In this document: one piece after another, positions 30,898-40,700 of the stretch
Numbering within the stretch: position 1 is the first letter of the stretch
Layout of the letters: the number at the start of each line of letters is the position of its first letter
From: Mesodorylaimus sp. YZB2_4
Taxonomy: Eukaryota; Nematoda; Enoplea; Dorylaimida; Dorylaimidae
Direction of reading: 5' to 3'
DNA: 64,000 bases
Assembly: GCA_030248295.1 (NCBI GenBank)
Contig: JASANH010001671.1
Location: 248,001-312,000 of the forward strand
The notes under the pieces: generated by a model
Database searches by the model: none
Seen by the model: the letters and a program-made list of their open reading frames with translations, nothing else
What the model was told of the DNA's origin: nothing
Program-made: the position numbers and the translations under genes

Positions 30898-31166
30898 ACT
30901 TCTTCGGAAACTGGAAATTCTGCATATGGGTCAACGATGGTCGGCACAGCGTCCTTTTTCAGCCTAACACGACATCCACCGCCGATAAGATAGTGTTCCT
31001 CGAAATGCAAAATGCAAATTCTTGGCTGTGTTCGCAGCTTTTGTGGATCAACGCCCATATTTCGCAGCCAAACAGACCTTCTTTCCTCCTCTGTGGGTAA
31101 AACGAATAGAGACGTCAATGGATGAGTAATCTTTTTCACTTTACAATTTTTACAACATACGAGTAT
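30898..31166 (-). CDS. THAP zinc-finger exon of a transposase
   Basis: Reads CCKNCKVKKITHPLTSLFVL, then ERRSVWLRNMGVDP, PRICILHFEEHYL and KKDAVPTI. The C-x2-C, the conserved Trp, the C-x2-H and the closing AVPTI box are all present, so the C2CH finger looks intact. It ends at a GTAAGG donor after PVSEE. THAP fingers bind the ends of P-element/Kolobok-type transposons. The start codon is not identified. A likely short next exon lies at about 30525-30590. Confidence 0.7.
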
Positions 31167-31295
31167 AAATAACCTCAGTGCTCTGCTGCAATGACTTTGT
31201 TATTGTTTCGAACTCATTGTCAGTTTTACGGTGGGTGTTTTCTCATAAAATTTCTTCTAATATTTGTGCGTTGGCCTCTCTCAGTCGTCACGAAA

Positions 31296-32813
31296 ATGGC
31301 GGACAGTGTCGTTTCAGTTCGTAACAAACGGAAACTGATCCATGAAAACCACGTGTATCTCTTTCCGAAGATGACAGCGAATGGGGAGAATGCAATTTGG
31401 GTTTGCGATACCAACAAACGAAAGAAAGATCAAGAGCACATGCATCAAGCGAAGTGTAAAGGACGAGTATGGACCGCTGGATACGAGGGTGAAGTCATCA
31501 AGGTCGTGAATCCTCACAATCACGCCGCACAAGCTGCGAAACCAGCAGCTCTGAAAGCAGTCCAAGAAATCAAAGAGCGTGCGACTTCGACTTACGAACA
31601 GCCGCAGCAAATACTGGCAAATATCGTCGCCGAACTTCCTGCGGACGTTGCTGTCTTGATACCGAAAAAGCCTGCGCTCAAGAAAACGATGCGTCGCGCC
31701 CGGAACGATGACGCAGATCACCCCGCTCTGCCTCGAACGCCAGAAGACCTGGTTATTCCTCAGGTACGCCGATGTGATACTTTGAGTTACATGAGTTAGG
31801 ACACTGAAAGTAATTTTTTTACAGCGCTACAAGGAAATTCAAGTGGACGGAGTCGTAGAACCATTTTTAATGTATGACTCCGAGAATCAGCTTCTCCCTG
31901 GAAGAATTTTAATTTTTTCAACACGAGGCAACCTACAGCTTCTTGCTCAAAGTCGGCAATGGTTCGGTGACGGAACGTTCAGCACGGCCCCAGCTCTTTT
32001 CAGTCAAATGTACACGATCCACATTGCCAAATACGATGCCGTCCTCCCTGTCGTTTACGCTCTTCTTCCTGACAAGACGACGGACACGTACGTAAGATTG
32101 CTCCAAGAGCTGAAACGGCTCCAACCTGGCCTTCAACCAACCCATATCATGACGGATTTCGAGCAAGCCGCGATCGGTGCGTTTCAAGAGGCATTTCCAG
32201 GCATCACTCACAGTGGGTGCTTCTTTCATTTGGCTCAGTCAGTATGGCGCAAAGTTCAAGCTGAAGGACTCAAAGCTCGGTATGAAAATGACATCGACTT
32301 CGCTCGTTGGATTCGAATGATTCTAGCCATCGCGTTTGTGCCTCCACCTTCAGTGATCGACGCCTTTGAAGAGTTGGTGGAAAACGAAAATTTCCCTGCT
32401 GAGGCGCTGCCAGTTGCCAACTACTTCGAGGATACATATATTGGCCGAAGACAACGTCGACGTCGGCAAGCACCGCTGTTCCCGATTCAGCTTTGGAACA
32501 TGTACCAGCGTACTTTGGACGATCAACATCGCACCAACAACGACGTTGAAGGCTGGCATCGAGGCTTTCAAGAGATCTGTGGTTCTTCGTTTCCTCATGT
32601 TTTTCGCTTTATCGATAATTTGAAAAAGCAACAAGGAATGCACCAGTACGAGGTCGCTCAGCGAACGAGGTCGCTGGAAACCCCGCCAACTCGAGAAAAA
32701 GCAAGAAATACGCGGCCATCTCTGCCCGTATCAAGACCATCGTTGAAGATTTTCAAAATCGTGATCTTATTCCTTATTTAAGTGGTATTGCATATAACTA
32801 TGAGTTGGCTTAG
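31296..32813 (+). pseudogene. FLYWCH-MULE (Mutator-like) transposase, one probable frameshift
   Basis: Exon 1 (31296-31763) encodes a FLYWCH zinc finger: VYLFPKMTANGENAIWVCDT ... CKGRVWTAGYEGEV ... HNHAA. A 61-base GT-AG intron leads to exon 2 from 31825 with a MULE DDE domain: WFGDGTFSTAP (first Asp), HIMTDFEQAAIGAF (second Asp), CFFHLAQSVWRKVQ, and NNDVEGWHRGF (Glu). The reading frame continues to about 32690. There the sequence slips one base into KKYAAISARIKTIVEDFQN ... LSGIAYNYELA and the expected family C-terminus, stopping at 32811-32813. Without the slip the protein ends in unrelated residues at 32781. A single recent indel suggests a young copy. It starts 130 bases from the THAP exon on the opposite strand. 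Confidence 0.85.
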
Positions 32814-32937
32814 GTTTGGTTGGCGTTTTGGGTCGTGCTTTATCGTTATTGCATTCTTGGTTGACATCACTTTTTTCTGTGACAAGTACATATGAGTACA
32901 CAGTACAGTGAGGAAACAGTGAGTCGATTAGACAACT

Positions 32938-33041
32938 GGGGACGAAATGGGTCAGGGACGTAAAAGGCCGGGGACGAAATGGCCAGGGACGAAACGGCAG
33001 GGACGAAAAGGCGGGGACGAAATGGCGGGGACGAAATGACC
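32938..33041. repeat. GGGGACGAAATGGC minisatellite
   Basis: About seven imperfect units of GGGGACGAAATGGC or close variants (14-18 bases) in tandem. Adjacent to SINE family A copy 2. No coding role seen. Confidence 0.8.
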
Positions 33042-33098
33042 TACAACCACCTACAATAGGCTGAAGAAACCGAAGCCAGCCCATATAGCGATCGTCCC

Positions 33099-33340
33099 AT
33101 CTGTAGTAGGTGTTTGGCTTGTGGAAAAGGTACCGTATTTGGTTTCCTTGACCGGCCGCCACATACAGCGTATCAGTTGCCTTCGTTGGCCGCTTGATAC
33201 ACCCGCTCCAGGTGAGGCAGGAACCCGCCGGTTTGATGTCTCAGGCATCTACGACTGGGTGACCTGCCTGCAGGGCTTTTGAGGTCATCCGCTCCCCTCG
33301 GTATCTTCTCCAACGTAGGGCTTTTCCGCCAGTTACACGT
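33099..33340. repeat. Dispersed SINE-like repeat, family A (copy 2)
   Basis: Same ordered blocks as copy 1 at 9836-10110: GTATCAGTTGCCTTCGTTGG, GATGTCTCAGGCA, TATCTTCTCCAACGTAG. It is followed after about 55 bases by a family B copy, so the two families sit side by side here. Confidence 0.85.
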
Positions 33341-33395
33341 CCCACCGCATATCAGCCTCGTACATGTAATCAAGCCTGGCAGGCGCTGGAGGGAG

Positions 33396-33540
33396 TCACC
33401 CGAAGTCGGCGGGACGAAACTCCAACTGGAGCAGGCAAGTCTTACGACTAGGTGTACTTGCGGCTGAAACATCAACCCGAGGGGTTGACGCTTCCCAGCC
33501 AGGGGAGATCAATCTCTTCCACTCGCCATGGCCTACTAGG
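33396..33540. repeat. Dispersed repeat family B, copy 2 (inverted relative to 17.8 kb)
   Basis: GAAGTCGGCGGGACGAAACT, GGCTGAAACATCAACCCGAG and CCATGGCCTACTAGGC are the reverse complements, in order, of the blocks in the 17.8 kb copy. This defines both ends of a repeat of about 145 bases. Confidence 0.8.
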
Positions 33541-34399
33541 CGCTGTGGTTTCATATGCCAGGGCCGCCCACTGAATCCGCCAGCACTTTGAATCTAAGCG
33601 ACCTCAATCAGTATTCCCTTTGCCCAATGCCCAAAGCAAGTCTGCGGTTCCTACGCTTGAAGGAAATTTGGTGTCGATGGTCACCTGACCCAATCGACTG
33701 GTAATGCGTGATCAGATTCGAGCTTTGTGTGCTTTCGTGCCATGTGACGCTGCGTGACCATTCAGTCGTTGCTCATAATCGGAAATTCTTGCGCTAAAAA
33801 TCGTCCCGTTTTTGTGGTGAGACTGAATCAGTTGGTCAAAATCAGCCCGAAAGGTTTGATTGTTAGTTCACGTCGCAGGAGTGCGGCCACTACCTTCACC
33901 CACACTAACATCATTTTACTCGGAATGCTTTCCCCATTATGGAATGTAACAGAAACAAATAACGTCATGAGCACGTCCTCAGTCAAGAATACTAACAAGA
34001 ATACAAAGGCTAGCAAATTGCAACATAACTTGTGTCAATGGCACTGCAACTGAAATTACTCGTTCACGTGTCAGTCAAGGCACTGCGCAGTTAGACCCCC
34101 CCCCCCCACAAACCTGCACTGATATCTTCGTAACCCGGCTATCAACAAGAGGCGCATTAGTAGACCCTCAACATCACACCCACACACTCGTGCGTTATAC
34201 GCCAGACAGACTAGCGTGCGAAAGACGCCGACGCAGCAACGATCGCTTCAAAGGCGCAAATCGTCGGCCTTTGACAGACGAGCGCTGACTGGGCACACTG
34301 CTGCTCGTCTCCACACTGTGCTCACCATCCGACAAGGTCCGCAATTCATCGTGGCGAGATATGATCGCCTGAAATCAACTATCACTACAGCTGGGAAGA

Positions 34400-34500
34400 C
34401 CGTTTCGTGCTTCAGGCGCCTACAGTACATGTCACTCTCACGCTGGGTGCGCAGTTACAGGGAAGGGTTCGACTCCCGCCTGGGTACAAAATGATTGTCA
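34400..34500 (+). repeat. tRNA-like SINE fragment
   Basis: GGGTGCGCAGTTACAGG and AAGGGTTCGACTCCCGCCTG match, on the opposite strand, the tRNA-like element at about 46140-46230. Box B is intact but the acceptor half is missing. Confidence 0.6.
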
Positions 34501-34730
34501 AATATGTGTTTCCTAGCCCTCGAGTGGGCTGTATAGTATTTGGCTATGGATAAAGTGTGACATGACGTGAGGTCAGGGTGGTGACAGTACAGTCAAGTTG
34601 ATCAAGATTTTCAACTCACGCATCGAATCATGCGCCAGAAGTTCTTATCCAGCACCCCCCCCCCCCCAACCACTGATCGCGCCACACAGACAACAAACTC
34701 CATTTTCCATCCCATTCCCCCAAAACTTAC

Positions 34731-37700
34731 TTTTCGCGCAGCCTGTGTCGCCAGCTCGTCAATTTTTGCGTACTCGACAGGTTTGGCCTCCACTGGCGGA
34801 GAGATATTCATTGATCGTCTTACATACGTTCGAATACTTGGAGCAGCCGAGGCCGGCGCCGAGTCGTCTTGGGTCGCCAAAGTAGCATAATTAAGTAAAG
34901 TAGAATCGTCATTGACCAGGATCGGAAATGGCGGGAATTTGAAAATGTCTCCTTCTACAGACATCGATGGTGGAGCCAATGCTCTCATATGACGTTTCGA
35001 AGCGGGCTTCTTCGCCGCACTCGCATCGATTTTGATCTCAACGGGCGATAAGACACGATCGGATGTCGGTGGTGGAGAATATGCCGCTGTTCGTTTCTCG
35101 ATACGACGCTTGACATCGATCGGCCACACATCTCGTCTCTTTGCAGACGCAAGGGTGTGCGAATCCGAAGAACCATCGCCATCGTAACCAGAAAACGATC
35201 CAGCCAACGCCGATTCATTTACCTTCTGTCGTGTCAATTCGTTCATCCGTTTCAGTGGAATGTCCGCTATCCCCCTCTGACTCGGAAACCTTGTTTTAAC
35301 TGCTTGCTCTGAAAAAAAAACGTTTTCTCGAACATTTTTCCAGACACTTTTCATTACACTATCCATTACCTGCATCCCTGCCAAGGCCGATCGTTGATGG
35401 GAGAACGTATTCGGATTTAGTCATTGCGCTTTTGCTGGCGTCCCACGTGTCCTGCTCGAACACATCCGAGTCCGATATCTCCGACATAATCGACACAGAG
35501 TCGAACACGCCGCTTGTATCCACGCCACGCAAGTGAGACAATCGTCTGGAGCTACGATACGCATTCGAATCACTCGACCACGTTGATTCTAAAAAGTGGG
35601 ACAAATTAAGTTATTGGCCACTTGTATGTTGTATACACCACTCACTCATAATCCATCCCCGCCCCCCCCCCCCCCCGCCTCGGCCACCAATACTCATGAT
35701 TACACGTTCTGCTGCAACAAGTGCTCATGAGCCTGCAGGGTGCCCATCGATGTTTCACCAGTCTGGTTGATGTTTCACCAGTCTGGTTGATGTTTCACCA
35801 GTCTGGTTGATGTTTCACCAGTCTGGTTGATGTTTCACCAGTCTGGTTGATGTTTCACCAGTCTGGTTGATGTTTCACCAGTCTGGTTGATGTTTCACCA
35901 GTCTGGTTGATGTTTCACCAGTCTGGTTGATGTTTCACCAGTCTGGTTGATGTTTCACCAGTCTGGTTGATGTTTCACCAGTCTGGTTGATGTTTCACCA
36001 GTCTGGTTGATGTTTCATCAGTCTGGTTGATGTTTCACCAGTCTGGTTGATGTTTCACCAGTCTGGTTGATGTTTCACCAGTCTGGTTGATGTTTCACCA
36101 GTCTGGTTGATGTTTCACCAGTCTGGTTGATGTTTCACCAGTCTGGTTGATGTTTCACCAGTCTGGTTGATGTTTCACCAGTCTGGTTGATGTTTCACCA
36201 GTCTGGTTGATGTTTCACCAGTCTGGTTGATGTTTCACCAGTCTGGTTGATGTTTCACCAGTCTGGTTGATGTTTCATCAGTCTGGTTGATGTTTCACCA
36301 GTCTGGTTGATGTTTCACCAGTCTGGTTGATGTTTCACCAGTCTGGTTGATGTTTCACCAGTCTGGTTGATGTTTCACCAGTCTGGTTGATGTTTCACCA
36401 GTCTGGTTGATGTTTCACCAGTCTGGTTGATGTTTCACCAGTCTGGTTGATGTTTCACCAGTCTGGTTGATGTTTCACCAGTCTGGTTGATGTTTCACCA
36501 GTCTGGTTGATGTTTCACCAGTCTGGTTGATGTTTCACCAGTCTGGTTGATGTTTCACCAGTCTGGTTGATGTTTCACCAGTCTGGTTGATGTTTCACCA
36601 GTCTGGTTGATGTTTCACCAGTCTGGTTGATGTTTCATCAGTCTGGTTGATGTTTCACCAGTCTGGTTGATGTTTCACCAGTCTGGTTGATGTTTCACCA
36701 GTCTGGTTGATGTTTCACCAGTCTGGTTGATGTTTCACCAGTCTGGTTGATGTTTCACCAGTCTGGTTGATGTTTCACCAGTCTGGTTGATGTTTCACCA
36801 GTCTGGTTGATGTTTCACCAGTCTTAGACTACCTAAAGGCCACTGCTTCTCTGAGTTTTATGTGAAACGCGTAAGCTCTCCGCGACCTACGCGCCTAGAG
36901 ATTCGTCTAAGGGAAGACTCAGGTGGAGATACCGAAGGTGCGAAGCATGGCCATCGGAGCAGGAGCGTTATAAACTAATAACCGACAACTCACAATCAGT
37001 GAACACACCTTACACCAACTAGTCCCTCTCTCACCTGTACCAACGCTCCATTGAGGTCCAACATATTTCTTTGATTTGTGGCCGCAATAACTCGTCACAG
37101 ATCGCGTGTTTGACAAAAATGACGTTCCTTCGTAAGCCACCTGTTTCAACATGACAGTTATAAGTCTATCAAAAAATATTGCGAACTCAAAAGGGTCCCC
37201 TTTGCTTAGCAGGGCTGAAATTTTGATTCTGGGTCTGCGGAACGTTTAACAAGCTTTCTAAGAGCAAATCGAACATATTCAAGATTTCGCTCGGTGGGTT
37301 ACAAAAACTGCTCAAAAACAGCATAAATTTTGCTTCCATCCGCCTCAAATGTCTCTTGTTTGGGCTCCCAACTGAAATTTTATCTCCCCAGAGAGTGAAC
37401 AGGGCGACCTTAAACAACATACTTCATCGAGATCAACTGAATTTTGCTGCAGGCCATTCGAATAGTGTTTGCCTACTGGCACCAGAGAACGGCGTCTGCA
37501 CTCTTCCACTGGCTAAAAAGGAATGAGGCACATGCTGAGATAAGGTCACTCTGACTGAACAGTACACATGAGATTGACACCACCTGATGCCCCCCCCCCC
37601 CCAGTCGCCGATTAACAAGACTATGATCCCCAGTAATCGCAGACCCTGAAGGTAGACAGCCCGACAGATGTTACAACAGTAGAGGCTCACAATCGGCACA

Positions 37701-40700
37701 GATACCTGCACAAAAGCTTTAACCTTGAGCGGAAATCGAACCCGCACACGGATCTAGTGTGGAAACCACTTACACCACCAGAAGACATTGCAGGAAAAAT
37801 GCTGGGAGCCCGGGGTCTTAGGGTTTACCACTAAGAGTGCTTGGTGACGTCCAGACAGGAATTACGATGAAAGGAGGTTCAGAACTGGCAAAGGTCCACG
37901 CACAAAAGATTCAACCTTGAGCGGGAATCGAACCCACGCCTCTGGATCACACTTAGATCTAGAGTACAAGCCATTTGCACCAGCAGAAGACAGCACATGG
38001 ACCCGCGGAAATGCTGAGGAGCCCAGGGTCTTGGGGTTTACCAGTGACACCCTAACAGAAGTTACACTGAAAGGAGGCACAGATCCATGCGCAAAAGCTT
38101 GGGAGACAACGACAATGTTCCAACCCCAATATTCTAGCTGTGCCGCTGGGCTGGTAGTGTAGCCTCAACATATAGTCATCGACACACCACCGCGTACCCA
38201 AGCCTGCCTGCACCATTTGCCATGGCCAACCCCCAACAAACCGAAATCAGGTGCACATTGGTTAATAGCAAATGCCAGGTGATTTTCTAAAAATCTTTAA
38301 CGACAACTCGGTTGACGCCAGCGACAATTTTGAAGAGAAAAATGTGCTCTCCAAGCTGAATATAGGTTTCACATTTGATTCTGCAGCTTTTCCACCATCG
38401 CGCTTTGAAAGAACTTTTTTAGAAATTCATGGAAAAATTAGGGAAAACAATTTCCAACTGACAGCACATTTTTCTGACTTTCAGCTGGTACCAACATACT
38501 GTACGTTACCGCTAAACTGTTTAAAAATTAGGGAAATACACCCACGTTTTTTAAACAGGGCCTCCTCACCGTAATCGGTGGTTCACTTCTCGCACGTGAT
38601 TCTCGTCCATCCGAGCTTCCATCAATTGAACTACTACGATTTTCATTTCCTCGATGAAACATAGCCGACGAAGCTCGACGAGCCAAAGCACCAAAAAACG
38701 TTTTCGTACGTTTCGAACTCGATCGCAACGCGTCCCTCGCAGCGAAACTGGCCGATCTCCAAACATTGCTGACAGACATACTGATCGGAGACACCGACCT
38801 CGGCTCTTCACTCTTCTGCTGCCGATACGATGAATACTGACCAACACGAGATCTGATCGGGCCGCCGTACACATTCCGCCCATACTCAGTCCTTCTTTTA
38901 TCCTGACTCGTATCCGACGAAGGCAATTGAAAACTCGCAGGCAAACTTCGTTCTTTTCTTTCCACCTCATCGCATCGTCGACAATGTTCCGACGGGGTCG
39001 TCTTCACATTGGCAATTCTCTTATCAGTCAAGACCAATGGCTCGAATGGTTTCACAATGATACCAGATTTGGCAACCACTCTAGTCGCCGTGTCGCCCGA
39101 CCTCACAGTTACAACCTTACTTTGATCGATATGCGATGGATCGTCGGGCGGAACGCTAAGTTGAGAATGACGTCTTTGTGCACTAGATCCATTTCCAGCC
39201 ACCCAAATAGGTTCCATGAGCACGTACAATCCACCTCGAGGCGCCATGGCTGCATAATCAGTCGACGGAACATTGACAGCCACTGGTTCATCCTTGACTG
39301 TGCCCGAATTCACTTTCTCAGCAGCCGCTAACAAAAGTTTATTATTCTCCGATGCAACTTGTTCATCCACCGATTTCTTGCCACCGCAAACGTGATCGCA
39401 ACATTTCGATTTCTTCGATAAAGCTAACACTACGTGATCGATATTGTAGTAATATTGCAATGAATCGATGAACGGTTGGTTGACGTAGTTTCGACAACGA
39501 GTGCACGCCGACTGCGGCACTGCCAATGGTAACATTATCCGATCAGCATCCTTCGATTTATCCGATTGATAAATCGCTGATAATGGTCGACCAGAATGCA
39601 CTGCCTAAACGAAAAAGCTATGTCATAACCCACTTATAAAGAATCAAAATTTCAAAAAAGTGCCAGTTCCCTCTCCTTGCGCGGCCGCCGAGTAAGCTTG
39701 CGATCGAGACTTTGACTTTTAGCAAAGGTCGCACTGGAGAGATACACATTCTTGATCTCCAGTGTCGCCGACTATGTCTAGTCCCTAATTTAACCCTCGT
39801 GCCTGGTAGGCCACAGCGAGTGGGAGACTAATCGATCTCCCATAGGGGCAGCACAAATACGACGTCGTACGCCAGGGGGGAGGAGGGGGGTCGCCTAAAA
39901 AAAACGGACTTGTACGGGGGGGGGGGGAGAAGGGGGCTCAGGCCAAATACGACGTCGTTTATGCACTGGATATTCCAAGGTCATACTGCCACCTGCACAG
40001 ACGCTGATAACGGTCAGCAGGTCCTGCAATTGGTCCCAAACTCAGGGTTTTTAGTTGGGTTGGGCGAATGTCCATTGGGATGAGTTTGAGTTTAATGGAC
40101 TAGTAAATGCCCAGGATGTATTGGGTCAAACAGCCAAGCCCAGATAAAACCAAGTTTTTCAAACTCTCGGCAGAGTATGTACGCCTCTAGCGGATACAAA
40201 TAAAACTGCACAAAATATTTTTAATGATTTATTCTAATGATAGAAGAATGTAAATTGTACGGCTTTTAGACATTTGGCTTTGAAATATTAAAACTGAAAA
40301 TATGTGGTAACAAAGTTGGGTTGGGTTCATACATGCCGACACCCTATAAAAAACAGCCCATAATAATTATAGGCTGACCTTCAAAATTTTTGGGAATTTT
40401 GAAAAAAGATGGGGGATTGCGCAGTCGCGGCCCAAGAAAATTTTTTAAAATTCACCCCTATTTTGCGCATGGGAGCAAATTTTGCGCAGTCTGGTCCTGT
40501 GGGCCAGCCGTCGGTTCCCCTAGGGGTCTCACCGTCGCCAACCCCCTTCGCCCTAAGGCAGGGGCGAGGCTGGACGGCGGCCGAGCCGAGCGGACCCGTT
40601 GTCTGTCCTGGGGCTTTTTCAGTCTCGTTTTTGGACTCATCGTTGTTGGTGCGTGTAATAAACGCTACATTCGCAAGCCCCAACCACAGTCCATCTGGCT

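Noticed and set aside
34611-34730. Read-through extension of the last Dok-7-like exon
   Set aside because: The extension passes a strong GTAAGT donor and is built partly from a C/G homopolymer, so it is probably intron.
35741-36822. CRISPR-like array
   Set aside because: The repeats are directly adjacent with no unique spacers, and the setting is an intron of an animal gene. It is a minisatellite.
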